Shown here: one piece after another, positions 1-15,500 of the stretch
Layout: each line of letters starts with the position of its first letter
Numbering within the stretch: the first letter of the stretch is position 1
Assembly (NCBI GenBank): GCA_034231615.1
Contig: CM067314.1
Location: forward strand, 5,086,501 to 5,150,500
Length of the DNA: 64,000 nucleotides
Source: Meghimatium bilineatum
Lineage: Eukaryota; Mollusca; Gastropoda; Stylommatophora; Philomycidae
Direction of reading: 5' to 3'
Made by a program: the position numbers and the translations under genes
The notes under the pieces: generated by a model
Databases searched by the model: none
Seen by the model: the letters and a program-made list of their open reading frames with translations, nothing else
Told to the model about the DNA's origin: nothing

Positions 1-345
1 TGCACTATAAAATAGGGAACTATGAGTTATAAATGTATGCACTATAAAATAGGGAACTATGAGTTATAAATGTATGCACTATAAAATGAGAAACTATGAG
101 TTATAAATGTATGCACTATAAAATAGGGAACTATGAGGTATAAATGTATGCACTATAAAATGGGGAACTATGAGTTATAAATATATGCACTATAAAATAG
201 GGAACTATGAGTTATAAATGTATGCACTATAAACCAGGGAACTATGAGCTATAAATGTATGCACTATAAAATTAGGAACTATGAGCTATAAATGTATGCA
301 CTATAAAATGGGGAACTATGAGTTATAAATGTATGCACTATAAAA
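1..345. repeat. Minisatellite, 37-bp unit, about 9 copies
   Basis: Tandem 37-bp units start with TGCACTATAAAATAGGGAAC, and their second half reads TATGAGTTATAAATGTA. They run from the window edge to about 40 bp before the acceptor of gene A exon 386-555. The copies differ by single substitutions. The array probably continues left of the window. Confidence 0.9.
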
Positions 346-385
346 AAAAACTTGCATGATAATTCAATTTGTTTTTGTCTATCAG

Positions 386-555
386 GTATGAACTAATTAT
401 TTCTGGTTCAAAGGCCAGCCTGGAGACACTGTCTTATTTGAGAACGAACAAATGGGTAGACGATCACACCAAAGCTATCTCTGTCAGCATGAACTTCATC
501 AATATTGACTCAGCATTAACAACAGTCATCGAACACATTTATGAGTTTAGGCTGG
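386..555 (+). CDS. Gene A exon: end of the polycystin (TOP) domain
   Basis: The acceptor is TTTTTGTCTATCAG before 386 and the donor GTATAA follows 555. The exon enters with one base completing a codon and leaves in phase 1. It encodes YELIISGSKA, then LSYLRTNKWVDDHTKAIS, then NIDSALTTVIEHIYEF. This matches the segment after the GGGY turn of the TOP domain, where W-[VL]-D-x-x-[ST]-[RK]-A is the family hallmark. Length and both phases equal the gene B exon at 43348-43517; by hand count 34 of 57 residues are identical. Confidence 0.9.
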
Positions 556-3500
556 GTATAAACTCAATCTTATCGTGTTAGCCAGTTAGTTATGCATTAC
601 CTTGTTCTTGCTATTTCCTATCTCATTATTGCTTATCTTGTTATATCTTATCTTATTTCTTGTTGTCTTATCTTACTTCTTATCTTGTCTTATTTTAATT
701 CATATCTTGTTACATAGTATCCTGATATTTTTTATCTTGTTATGTATTATCTTAATTCTTATCATGTTTTGTCGTATTTTACTTCATTTTGTGCTATTTA
801 TATTGTTTCTTTTTGTTATATCTTATCGTTACTTCCTATCTTGTTGTATCCTATCTTGTTATTTCTTATCTTATTACTTCTCATCTTGTTAGTTATTGTT
901 TTGTTATTTGTCTTATTGTTTCTTATCTTGTTACTTATTATCTAATTTCATATGTTCTTACTTCTTGTCTTATAGTTTCTTATCTTATTATTTCTTAGTG
1001 TCTCATTTCTTTCTTGTTATTTCTTATATCATTAGTTATATTACTATTTATTATCTTGTTATTTCTTATCTTCTTAATTATTGACTTGTTATTTATATTA
1101 TTTCTGTCCTGTTACTTCTTATTATCTCGTTATTTATCTAACTTTTGTATCTTGTTATTTCTTACCTTCTTACTTCTTGTCTTGCTATTTTTTTCTTGTT
1201 ATTTCTTGTCTTTGCCTCCGTTTTTTTTTCTTATTTCTTTTCCTGTTATTTATCTTAATATATCTTATCTTGTTTTTTACTTATATCATTAGTTTAATTT
1301 TATTATTTCTTATCATATTACTTCTGATCTTATTTCTTAACGTTTTACTTCTTATCTGATTCTTATCTTGTTATTCCTTATTAGCTATTTATTTCTTATT
1401 AGCTTTTATCTTATGTGTTGTCATTTCTTTCTATCTTGTTACCTATTATCTTTTTACTTCTTATAATATTTCATATCATGCTACTTCTTATCATATTTTT
1501 TATCTTATTATTTCTTGTCTTGCAACTTATGATCTTATTTATTATCATATCACTTCTTATCTCATTCCTTATCATGTTACTTCTTATATTTTATATCTTG
1601 TCACCTGCTGGTTAGACTTATAGGCGATATGTAAGTCAATGACTGTAACTTCCTAGATGCTGATATTCCTTCTTATCATGGTGAGGTTGATTCTCTGGCT
1701 GAGGGGCTACTACGAAAGTCTCAAAATGTCAACTGACAAGAATGACTTTCATACCATTTTATGTCACTCTGGATTTTATAGTTATCCATATTTAGTAGTT
1801 CCTAAAATAGCAACAATAGTTGTTAAAACATTGTTCTAAATAGTTAAGGTTTTCATTATTTTAGGTATATCTTTGTACTTTCAACGTTAACTACAGAAAC
1901 TAATCAAGAATTCATGGAAATTAATCAATGCATTATTTTTCTATCAATCAATCACTCAACTGTCTCTCATAAGAACATAGACCACAGGAGAATTGCTTCC
2001 AGTCTGCCATGTCAATTATTTTCACTCCAGATCTCTATAATTGTTATTGGCTCATGCCATGCCACAACATCAGGTTATCTCATATTTTCTCACGACTTCA
2101 TCAATATTCTATCTAACTTTTGTTTTCATGCACACTGTATGAAGATGTCAGAGCGGTGAGTATGTCCATGTGAACAAGGCCTCGATACTAGTTTTAACTA
2201 CCAAAAAATAATACAACACAAAGATCATTCACTCATTCTTTATGTTCACGAGATGTTATATTTTATGAGTAGTACATTCTAATCACAAGCACAGTCGCTC
2301 ACTTGCAGACGTTAGAGAGAATGTTGGCAGTCACATACGTTAGAGAGAATATTGGTAGCCGTACATGTTAGAGAGAATTATAGCAGACGTTCACTCAAAG
2401 CCATTACAGAGAATATTGGCAGTCGCTCACCCACACCCATTAGAGAGAATATTGGCAGCCACTCACTCGCACCCATTAGAGATAATATTGGCAGTCGCTC
2501 ACCCACACCTATTAGAGAGAGTATTGGCAGTCGCACCAATTATAGAGAATATTGGCAGCCGCATATGTTGGAGAGAATATTGGCAGCCGCTCATTTGCAC
2601 ACATTAAAGATAATATTGGCAGCCACTCACCTGCACATGTTAGAGAGAATATTGGCAGCCACTCACCTGCACATGTTAGAGATAATATTGGCAGCCACTC
2701 ACCTGCACATGTTAGAGATAATATTGGCAGCCACTCACCTGCACATGTTAGAGAGAATACTGGCAGCCACTCACCTGCACATGTTAGAGAGAATATTGGC
2801 AGCCACTCACCTGCACGTGTTAGAGATAATATTGACAGCTGCACACATTAGAGAAAGAATATTGGCAGCCACACACATTAGAGAGAGAATATTGGCAGCC
2901 ACACACATTAGAGAGAGAATATTGGCAGCCATACACATTAGAGAGAGAATATTGGCAGCCACACACATTAGAGAGAGAATATTGGCAGCTGCACACATTG
3001 GAGAGAGAATATTGACAGCCACACACGTTAGAGAGAGAATATTGGCAGCCACACACATTAAAGAGAGACTGTTGACAGCCACACACATTAGAGAGAGAAT
3101 ATTGGCAGCCACACACATTAGAGAGAGAATATTGACAGCTGCACACATTAGAGAGAGAATATTGACAGCTGCACACATTAGAGAGAGAATATTGGAGGCC
3201 ACACACATTAGAGAGAGAATATTGGAGGCCACACACATTAGAGAGAGAATATTGGAGGCCACACACATTAGAGAGAGAATATTGGAGGCCACACAAATTA
3301 GAGAGAGAGTATTGGCAGCCACACACATTAGAGAGAGAATATTGGTAGCCACACACATTAGAGAGAGAATATTGGCAGCCACACACATTAGAGAGAGAAT
3401 ATTGGAGGCCACACACATTAGAGAGAGAATATTGGTAGCCACACACATTAGAGAGAGAATATTGGTAGCCACACACATTAGAGAGAGAATATTGGCAGCC

Positions 3501-6500
3501 ACACACATTAGAGAGAGAATATTGGAGGCCACACACATTAGAGAGAGAATATTGGTAGCCACACACATTAGAGAGAGAATATTGGCAGCTGCACACATTA
3601 GAGAGAGAATATTGGAGGCCACACACATTAGAGAGAGAATATTGACAGCTGCACACATTAGAGAGAGAATATTGGAGGCCACACACATTAGAGAGAGAAT
3701 ATTGACAGCTGCACACATTAGAGAGAGAATATTGGCAGCTGCACACATTAGAGAGAGAATATTGGTAGCCACACACATTAGAGAGAGAATATTGGCAGCC
3801 ACACACATTAGAGAGAGAATATTGGTAGCCACACACATTAGAGAGAGAATATTGGCAGCTGCACACATTAGAGAGAGAATATTGGAGGCCACACACATTA
3901 GAGAGAGAATATTGACAGCTGCACACATTAGAGAGAGAATATTGGAGGCCACACACATTAGAGAGAGAATATTGACAGCTGCACACATTAGAGAGAGAAT
4001 ATTGGCAGCTGCACACATTAGAGAGAGAATATTGGAGGCCACACACATTAGAGAGAGAATATTGACAGCTGCACACATTAGAGAGAGAATATTGGAGGCC
4101 ACACACATTAGAGAGAGAATATTGGAGGCCACACAAATTAGAGAGAGAATATTGGCAGCCACACACATTAGAGAGAGAATATTGGTAGCCACACACATTA
4201 GATAGAGAATATTGGCAGCCACACACATTATAGAGAGAATATTGGCAGCCACACACATTAGAGAGAGAATATTGGCAGCCACTCATATTATAGAGAGAAT
4301 ATTGGCAGCCACTCATATTATAGAGAGAATATTGACAGCTGCACACATTAGAGAGAGAATATTGGCAGCTGCACACATTAGAGAGAGAATATTGGCAGCT
4401 GCACACATTAGAGAGAGAATATTGGCAGCTGCACACATTAGAGAGAGAATATTGGCAGCTGCACACATTAGAGAGAGAATATTGGCAGCTGCACACATTA
4501 GAGAGAGAATATTGGCAGCCACACACATTAGAGAGAGAATATTGGCAGCCACACACATTAGAGAGAGAATATTGACAGCTGCACACATTAGAGAGAGAAT
4601 ATTGGAGGCCACACACATTAGAGAGAGAATATTGGAGGCCACACACATTAGAGAGAGAATATTGGAGGCCACACACATTAGAGAGAGAATATTGGAGGCC
4701 ACACAAATTAGAGAGAGAGTATTGGCAGCCACACACATTAGAGAGAGAATATTGGTAGCCACACACATTAGAGAGAGAATATTGGCAGCCACACACATTA
4801 GAGAGAGAATATTGGAGGCCACACACATTAGAGAGAGAATATTGGTAGCCACACACATTAGAGAGAGAATATTGGCAGGTACACACATTAGAGAGAGAAT
4901 ATTGGAGGCCACACACATTAGAGAGAGAATATTGACAGCTGCACACATTAGAGAGAGAATATTGGAGGCCACACACATTAGAGAGAGAATATTGACAGCT
5001 GCACACATTAGAGAGAGAATATTGGCAGCTGCACACATTAGAGAGAGAATATTGGTAGCCACACACATTAGAGAGAGAATATTGGCAGCCACACACATTA
5101 GAGAGAGAATATTGGTAGCCACACACATTAGAGAGAGAATATTGGCAGCTGCACACATTAGAGAGAGAATATTGGAGGCCACACACATTAGAGAGAGAAT
5201 ATTGACAGCTGCACACATTAGAGAGAGAATATTGGAGGCCACACACATTAGAGAGAGAATATTGACAGCTGCACACATTAGAGAGAGAATATTGGCAGCT
5301 GCACACATTAGAGAGAGAATATTGGAGGCCACACACATTAGAGAGAGAATATTGACAGCTGCACACATTAGAGAGAGAATATTGGAGGCCACACACATTA
5401 GAGAGAGAATATTGGAGGCCACACAAATTAGAGAGAGAATATTGGCAGCCACACACATTAGAGAGAGAATATTGGTAGCCACACACATTAGATAGAGAAT
5501 ATTGGCAGCCACACACATTAGAGAGAGAATATTGGCAGCCACACACATTAGAGAGAGAATATTGGCAGCCACTCATATTATAGAGAGAATATTGGCAGCC
5601 ACTCATATTATAGAGAGAATATTGACAGCTGCACACATTAGAGAGAGAATATTGGCAGCTGCACACATTAGAGAGAGAATATTGGCAGCTGCACACATTA
5701 GAGAGAGAATATTGGCAGCTGCACACATTAGAGAGAGAATATTGGCAGCTGCACACATTAGAGAGAGAATATTGGCAGCTGCACACATTAGAGAGAGAAT
5801 ATTGGCAGCCACACACATTAGAGAGAGAATATTGGCAGCCACACACATTAGAGAGAGAATATTGACAGCTGCACACATTAGAGAGAGAATATTGGCAGCT
5901 GCACACATTAGAGAGAGAATATTGGCAGCCACACACATTAGAGAGAGAATATTGGCAGCCACTCATATTATAGAGAGAATATTGGCAGCCACACACATTA
6001 GAGAGAGAATATTGGCAGCCACTCACGTCAAAAAGAATATTAGCAGCCGCTCACTTGCGCATGTTGGAGAGAATATTAGATGTCATCTTTGATCTTACTT
6101 TCCTTTAATCTAGTGCATTGTAACTATTCCCCAGACCTTCCTGTCTCATAAAGTGGCAAATAATATCAATGCTAGACCGAGCTGATTGACCAGGAGATAA
6201 TGATGAACATAAAACAGTATTGATATATGTTTCTCTAAATGACTGATGAACCTGTTTCTATTACAGCTGGTATCTTCATGTACACTACACAAATTTATTC
6301 GTTTCCGCTCAAGTTTACCCCATATTATGAAATCATACAGACTGGTTTGGTTGTGATATTTGGCTTGATGTCTACATATTTCCTGCTGTCTGAAATCAAA
6401 TCAGTAAGCTCTATTTATTGATTAATACAATAGTATCCTGTTTGTATGTATATATCTGTTACAAAGAATTTATTTGTAACAAATTTCTCAGTTTAACAAC

Positions 6501-9500
6501 ACTTTTCGTAAAACCCAGATTATGTTACCTCTTTGTCTTAATTTTTAAAATGTATTATAACGCATGCATTTAAACAAATATCCCTGTATAACATTTTTTT
6601 TTTAAATCCTTGACGTAAGAAAGTACACAATCTGAACATTTGGCTTGCACAAATTTTCACAATCCACCTGTATTTGAACCCTATTCTACAGTGAGGTAAT
6701 GTAAGAGAGAGAAATAATAAACCACCTGTCGGTGACAGATAAAAGCATTGAATATAGTGGGGGTTGACTGGGTATGTGTATTTTAGGCAGGTGGTCGTGT
6801 TTTTCATTGAATGTCTTTAGACTAAGCAACACATTCCATCCAGTCCATCGGCAATACAGTCCTGTTGACTCATCGGGAATAATTCTTCTAAAGCGACGCT
6901 ATTTAATTGTCCTACAATTTTCAATTGGCTGTCGACACAAAGTCTGATGTCTTTCCCCAGGTGGTTTGTTATCCACTCTTGTTGTTAACCATAGGGGTGA
7001 TTGGAGCTCGAGCATGCAATCTAGAGCCAGATGTGTGGCCACGGCCGTGCTATGACCGTGTTTGTTCAGGATGTCCCACATTTCCTCTACTGTATAGGAC
7101 TATAGAAAATTTATATTACATAAATATTTTGTCAGTCTGGACCAAGTTGTTACACAGTGGAATCCCTTTATAACACATCCTGTTATAACAAATGTCCCTA
7201 TTTAACAACACTTTTCAACATCCCCCATTTATATTGATTCTTTATTTTTTTTAAATTGTATATAAACAATCCCTGTTATTGCAAATATATTTTGTTAGTC
7301 ATGATCAAGTTTTTATGATATTTGACTAAAAATTAGGAATAACTATGAAATATATATATATATATATATTATATATAGTGAGAACCATAGTCAAATGTAC
7401 AGTGTGATTGTAGGAGAATAGCTTCTTTCTGACATACACACTTCTAAAGGTTTTCCTGTAAGTGCTCCTTTAAGGTATATTGAACAATACAGAAGGGAGA
7501 ATCAGTAACAGAAAACACAATAAATAGGATAGCCTAAGGAAAATAACAATAGGCTACTATGTGCATTGAAATAACAAATGATAATTTACCAACAAGAGAA
7601 ACCAAAAACAAACATGGATGACAGATGAAATACCAAAGAGAATGTCAGAAAGGAAGCTAAAAATACCTGATGATATACACTTATAGTCAAAGAGATACGT
7701 AACATGTGCAGAACAGCGAAAGAACAATGGATAGAAACAATATGTAAAGAAATAGAGATGTCACTACAACAGAGGACTAAAGAAATGATCAAAGAAATAA
7801 GACAGATCACAAATAAGAAAAATCTTATAAATGGGGTTACCTGCATCAAAGATAAAGAGTGGACAAATTGTATTTGATATGACAGAGGTACTGACAAGAT
7901 GGGAAGATTATGTGAAACAACATATTTGATGACCAACAAAACAAGATACCTACAATACAAAATAATGATAGACCAGCAAAACTGAAAGCAGAAGTAGAAA
8001 ACACAACAAAAACTAAAAATGTGGTAAGGCTACAGGAAACATAACAGCAACAGCAGACATAAAAACTGCAAATGAATTTGGTGTGGAAACAATCCCAGAA
8101 CTTTGCAATGACATGTATGAAACAGGCCACATACCTAAAGACATGAAATCATCAATATTCATACCAGTACCTAAGAAGCCCAGGGTTGTGGATTGTACAG
8201 AATATAGAACAATAAGTTTCATAGTCATATAACCAAAATACTACTCAAGATAATACATGAAAGAATTAACAATACAATAGACATTGAAATCGGTGAAGAA
8301 CAATACGGGTTTAGTAAAAACAAAGGAACCAGATAAGCTATACTTAGTATCTGACTATTGATAGATAAATATATAAAAGTTCAAAATTGTATCTAAATTT
8401 GCTTCATAGACTACAATAAGGTCTTCGACAGAGTCCAACAGGAAAAATTAAGTGAATGTCTTCAAGTAATAAGCATAGATGGAAAAGACATCAGACTGAT
8501 TAGAAATATATATTGGGAACAGACTGCATCAATAAGGTGTGAACACAGCTACTCACCATACATGGAAATAAAAAGAGGGATATGACAGGGATGTATTTAA
8601 TCACACAGCATATTGAACATCTACACAGAGAATATTTTTAAATATATAGAAGGACTGCCATGACACTAGATCAGTAGGACAATGTTAAACAACCTGAGAT
8701 ATGCAGATGACACTGTTCTTTTAGTAGAAAGTGAACATGAACTACAAAACCTAATAGATCAAGCCAATAAGTCAAGTAAAGAATATGGACATTATATAAA
8801 CATTCAAAAAACAAAAACCATAATAATCAGCAGAACATTAGAAGAACAAGTGCTAAACCTAAAAATACATGAAGATATTCTACAATAAGTAGAACATTAT
8901 CAATATCTCTAACACATAATCACAAATGATGGTAGATGTGAAATAGAAGTCAAAAGGAGAATAGGAATGGCTAAAATTACTTTAACTGACATGAAAATAT
9001 TGACATCTAAACAGATTACAAACAAGCTAAAACTGAGAAGTATAAAATGTATATCTATTCTACATTGATGTATGACTCTAAAACATGGGCAATGATCTAG
9101 AAAACAGAATTGCTGCTTTTGAGATATGGATAGGTCTATATAGAAGAACAAGGAGAACTTAGTGGAAAGAGTAGAAAATAAATAAATAAGTACTAACACC
9201 ATCTCGTATGAAATGAAAACTATTAAAAGAAATAAAGATGGAGCAGATGAAATATTTTGGACATATTAAAAAACATAGCACCTTGTTGCAGATCTTACTT
9301 AAGGGTAAACTCAACTGGAAGCAAACAAGAGGTAGGCAGAGATACAAGTGGGAGATAAACATCATACGATGGACATTTTACAGTCTGACAGATTACATTA
9401 CCACAGCAAGAGACAGGAGATGTTGGAGGTCCATTGCAGATTAGCCACTTAATGATGATGATAAGTGCTCTTCTGTCAAACCAGTAGTTGACCAGAAACC

Positions 9501-12500
9501 ACCTAATATCACCTTTTCAGTACTTGGCAGAAACATACATACAAATTCAGCTAGGAGGGAATTTCTCCCAAAGCAGGCCATTCGCCTGTTTTCATGTGCA
9601 ATTCCTGTTTGATTCGAATTTGATGATCTTTTTGTGGAAAATCAATAAGGGAAATGTTTTATCCACATTTCTGTAAAATTTGTAGAATACTAAAGGTAGT
9701 TTTTGTTTAGAACCCATGTCTCCCCCCCCCCCATATGATTAATTTCCTTGGTTATGTTTATCAGTTTATTAATTTAAATATTATTATATTTAGGATTAGC
9801 TATTAGTAAAACATAACTAACCCTAAACAATGAATATTTCAATTAATTGATATAATATTTAGATTAATTAATCTTAACATGAGCAGGGAGACATGGGTTT
9901 CACACAAGAACCGTAAAGGTTATGTTATATGTGATGGGAGTTGAACACCCCAAATGCCCCCTTCCCCTTATTTATGGACTTTTTATTTGGTCTATAGCTA
10001 TGTTGACTTTTCTTGACCTAGTCATGAGCTTTGGTACCCATTTCCTGATGGCTAGGTGGACAGTAAGATTTATTTTTTATTGAACAGACCATGAGTGAAG
10101 TAGAAATGTGGGTCCCCTAGTCAGTGGGAAAAATTATTCAAACACTAGACTACTTCAGTGACTACTTACCTTACTGGCAGTGATAGCAGAGGATAGACTA
10201 TTTTATTGTTTATAAATTACATGTTAAATTGTTGTATGTTTTTTGTTTGCAGTGTTTTGAGTCTGGATTAAAAGCATACTTCACATTCTCACAATCATGG
10301 TTTTTACTGCTAGAGCGATTCCTGTGCATTGGTATATTGATGCTTTACTTCTGGCTGATGTCAGATAAAAATGCAAAGGTATGCTTAAGTATAGGCAATG
10401 TAAGTTAAGAATACAAGAATATGTTTTAGTATGGTTGATGTCAGGTAAACATACAAAGACATGCATTAGTATGTGATGATGTCAGGTAACAATACAATGT
10501 ATGTCTAGTATGGATGATGTCAGATAAAAATACCAAGTGTGTTTACTATGGATGATGTCAGGTAAAAATACAGGAGTATTATTTACTATGGATGATGTCA
10601 GGTAAAAATACAGGAGTATTATTTACTATGGATGATGTCAGGTAAAAATACAGGAGTATTATTTACTATGGATGATGTCAGGTAAAAATACAAGAGTATT
10701 ATTTACTATGGATGATGTCAGGTAAAAATACAAGACTAGGGCCTATCTTTAGTATGGATGAATTGGTAGCATATCCTATTTAGGACGTAGCTATCAACCC
10801 AGCATTTTTTGGCTGTAGTGATTTTCTAGGAAATATAAATACATTCAGCAGCTTGCCATTGCTTTATGAAAGGTCCAGAGGCACAATTGCCTGTGGCGGG
10901 ATCGAACTCTGTACCTTAGCAGTTACAGATGCGCTCTGTATCACTCCGCCACAGAGCCGGACAGTATGGATGATCTGAGGTAAAAATACAAGAATATGCT
11001 TTAGTATGAATGATGTCAGATATGAATGAAAGAAACTGTATCACTATTGCAGATATAAGATAATAGGCAACTACTTAGAAGATAGGTTGTAGTATTAATG
11101 ATTGTCTATTGTCTGTACCCAGGTGAACAATGGTTGATTGTATTCACACTTGAAGTTAAGCGTAGGGATGGGAGATTCAGCTTTCATTCCAAGGCCAGAT
11201 GTATCTCTTTTGGTTGCATTAAATCAATGTTTGTTCAAGGCTATCTTGATGTTTTATATCCACCGTTTTCTTGGTCTCCCTTTGGCTTTATATCCGGATA
11301 TTCTTTTGTTATATGCTCTTATTGGTATTTGGTTTGGGTTAATTCTCATAAGGTGACTGAACCATTTTACTTGCTGTCTTTCAATATGTTCGATACATGA
11401 CATTATACCAACTCTTTTCCTAATTTCTTATTTTATATGGTTTAGTAATCATTCGTACTTATGTAAAACACAGGTTTATATAATCTCTTCAATCAGACAC
11501 AACAGACTAGAACTAAAACTAGTGGGAAATGATGTGCACACAAGAAAACATACACAAATCATATTCAACGTTTCAACCAAAACGTCTTTATCAAGATACA
11601 AACAAAACATCAAAAGACGACGAATGGAAAAATTATCACAACATATATCATTTTATTGTGATAATTTTCCCATAGACCAAGAAAAGGCTCTCAACAGAGT
11701 AGATGAACAACAAATATGGAAAACACTATCAATATACAGAGTACCAGAACATTTAATCAATATATGCAAGGGTATTTATGCTAATAGCCAATGTGAAGTA
11801 AGAAAAAATGCAGGAGTGTCTAATAAGTTCCAAATCCAATCAAGAGTTCACCAGGGATGTGTCCTATCCCCTCTACTTTTTATAACATATATCGACCACA
11901 TCTTTAAACACACAAGTAGACCTATCAACTCAAAATACAAGTTGAACGAACCACTCTCTGCAGACGATCAAGTACTAATAGCGACATCAGAAGAATAATT
12001 GCAAGAACATATGAAAAGACTTCACACAACATGTTAAAAATTCAACATGAAGATTAATATTAAAAATACAGAAATAATGGCAATAGCAAAGAAAGAAATA
12101 TCACTATCTCCATCAGTAATACCTTATACAGGTAAATGAGTTCACTTACTTAGGAAGCATTATATCGAGTGAAGGGAAAAACAGTACAAAACATACCAGA
12201 TCCTAGGACAGATGACACATATTTTTAAGAACAAAAATGTAAACATAGACACTAAAGTTGCATTATACAACACTATTATTATTCCATCACTGTGCTACCA
12301 GTGCCAAACCTGGACAATGACAGGACAAGACAAAATAAAAATAATGACATGTCTATGAAGATACTCAGAGTGTTATATTAAGAGATAGAATTAGAAACGA
12401 TAACATCAGACAGATAACCAAAACAATACCATTATTGGAACACATCAAAAGTTTTCACACACTTTCCAATAGGATAGCATGCCACAAATGGACATGACAC

Positions 12501-15500
12501 ATAGACATCACGGCTATAAATCCACCATGTAAAAGATGGACCACAGAAATCAGAGAAGCCACAGAAACAAGCTTACACACAGCACATAAGAAGGTAATCT
12601 CCAGAGAATTCTTCCACCCCTGATGCCAAAAGGCAAACAAAGGCCACAGCGTATAGATAGATAGATCTACATGCCACCTCCAAGTATGAGAGTCTTCTCA
12701 TAATATCACACATCCGTAAAGAGTTATAATTGCCTGGGTATAAAAGAGATAACAATAACCTCCCTCATGTGCCGGACGAAGGGTAGAAACTCAACATATA
12801 TATCTAACAGCTATTATCCCAATGTGCCCTGTAGTATCAGGGGCTAGAAGTATGAGCTTAATATATGCTTGTTTCTGTGGCTTCCTTTATTACATTGTTT
12901 GCAAGGTCTGCCTTTCACTGTCTATCCATTGTGTCTGAGTAGAGATGTGTTTTGGCGAATGTTGTCTGATGGTAATCAGGAGGCATGTGAATTACTTAAT
13001 CCATTGTCTTCTGATGTAATCTAAAACTGGAGTTATGTTACATCGGAAGGCAACAAATATGTGGTTGCACATGTTTCTAGTTTACCATCAACTCTGCAAT
13101 GGTTTACCAGTTCTGCCATAAGATATTCAGACGTCATTATCTTCTTCTTCTTCTGCGTTCGATCTCAAACTCCTACAGATTAGCAGAATGCATTGACAAG
13201 ATTTACAGCACTGCTGCAATATCTGTGCCTTTTGGCTGGACCATTTTTTGTTTTGGATCACTTCTACATTTTATGGAATAGCCAACTGCACCCCCATATT
13301 CTCCTTAGTCACCTCTTATGACATGCATGGAAGGTAAACCATGTTGATATTCTTTTATCTCCTCTAGGGCCCGAAAACCCATGGACAGGACATCACTATA
13401 ACATGGGTGATTTAGCATGTTACCAGCACACAGGTGGGTCTAAGCTATGGTTATGACAGCTCATCAGAGATATAAATGAAATGTATTATAATGTGTTTCA
13501 GTTAAAACAAGTACACGATGCACACCTGGATGAAGTAGATGATGTACTGTTCATCAACTTCAATATTATAGCAAGTGCAACATTTAATCTAGTCCTAGTC
13601 AGTTGTCTTCTGGTGGTCATGTGCTTGATCAAAAGTCTTCTCAGGTTTCGGTAAGTATTCATTCTTTAGCTGCTACATTCTTCTCGATTGGTTGGTTGCT
13701 GACCAGCTGTCCATGGCTCATGCCCTTTGACTCAATTCCATTGTGCGATATATGCATGTTTTTGTCAGCTGCTGTTCTGTTCCATATGTGTGCCATTTAT
13801 CTGGCCTCAGAGGGAGAAACATTTTTCTGACATCATCCATTGCTGGAAATTCTAAAAGGTGGTGGTAGATGGCTTCGTAGCGATGAGTGCACAGCCTGCA
13901 GCACCTAGAGTATGTTGTGGTTGTATTATGCTTAGGTAATTGTTAGGCTGCACGTATTGTATGCAAAGTTAAAAGATCTTAACTTTGGACTTTCTTATGA
14001 GATGAAACAACAGAGAATGAACAACTTAACAAAAACTCAATGAACTGCTTTTCACTGATGATCAGATCATCATATTTGATGATGAAGAAAAACTGCAAAC
14101 TCACTATATATGAAATAAATACAACATGAGGATTAACACACAAAAGACAAGAAACTATGCAAATAACAAGATCAACAGATCATTTAAACATCTAAATAGA
14201 GAACACAAAAAACATGAAACAAATCAGAGAGTTCAAGTAGCTAGGAAGTATCTTCACAGAAGATGGATGACTCAATAGGGAGATGGAAACAAGATGTCAA
14301 CAGGCAAATGCTGTGATATACCAGCTGTCACCATTGCTATTGCAACATGGAAATAAAAAAAATAAAAATTCTTCTTCTACTTCTTCTGCGTTCATTCTCA
14401 AACTCCCACTGGATATCTCTTGTATCAGAACCATGGTCCTATTAGATTTCCAGAAGGATGTAGTCCAGAGAATGGGAATGCGTTGTGTCCCCGTTTTATT
14501 TGCGCCAATGGCCTGACACATCCGTCTTTGGCGGGAAAAAAACAAATAATTAAGAGCATCTTTGGAATGCATTGTATTATGGTTTACAACTTGGATGTAA
14601 CATCTGCACCTTTCGGTCTGAAACATCTGATTTCTGCATGGCATCTGGATCACTTTGACCCCATATGGAATAGGACAGTCAAGTTCATCCTAAAACCTCC
14701 TTAGTTGCCTCTAATGACAAACCTGGAAGGTAAAGAGTGTTGTTATTCTTTACTTCCCTTTCAATCCCCCGGCAACACATGGGTGGGATACAATCTGTCA
14801 GAAAGCACCACCAAGGCAAGAAATGGAGGATGTTGGAACAATCTCCCGATGCTGAGATGGCAATTGATGATGATTATTCTATTAGGATGCCTAAAACTGG
14901 TCTCGAAGTGTAACTCTTAGAAAATGGGGCATGAAACATCATCTAAAATGTTAACTTTAAACTCTATCCATTTGTGTCTTTACTGTGATGATGATGGCCA
15001 TATGCTACATCCATTTTGTTAAATTCAGTTAAGAGTTATGGCCGATATATCTTTCATATAACTCTTTTCTAAGATTTGCTCTTAGAGGCCTGTGTTACAT
15101 CTACTTTATGAAATTCTGTTAGAAGTTATATGTCTTTTCATCCCTGTATATAGAAGATATGTGAAATATAGCAAGCATGCCAGGAACAGCAGTTAGAATT
15201 TACAATCTGAATAAGATATGCTGATGATACAGTTCTAATTGAAGGGAGCAAACAAGAACTTCAAGCCTTATTAGACATGGTAGTACAAGAAAGTGAAAAC
15301 AAAGACCTCAGTATAAACCAGAAAATAATAGAAGTAATGATTGTTTCAAAGAAATACATGATGCAGTATTAATATAAATAATGCAAAATTAAACCATGTG
15401 GATAAAGTAAAGTATCTTGGCACCATTTTAACATTGGATGGCCAATGAGAAGTAGGATAGCACAGGCGAGATCAGCATTTCAAAAGATTACAAACATTCT

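Noticed and set aside
602-1615. Hydrophobic multi-helix-like frames
   Set aside because: T/C-rich degenerate tandem repeat; Leu/Ile/Phe/Ser composition follows from base composition.
2290-6090. CRISPR-like array
   Set aside because: No unique spacers between repeats, eukaryotic context, contiguous tandem units.
2352-6092. Very long reading frames on both strands (repeats of HIRERILAAT; SNVCGCQYSL)
   Set aside because: They coincide exactly with a 30-bp satellite; the period is a multiple of three and lacks stops, so several frames stay open by chance. No splice sites, domain or codon signal.
9780-9835. Interstitial telomere repeat (CTAACCCTAA)
   Set aside because: Only one or two units in each MITE copy, not a TTAGGG tandem array.
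10876-10962. Functional tRNA gene
   Set aside because: A and B boxes are present but the sequence continues into a repeated SINE body and recurs at 59.1 kb; no intact acceptor stem.
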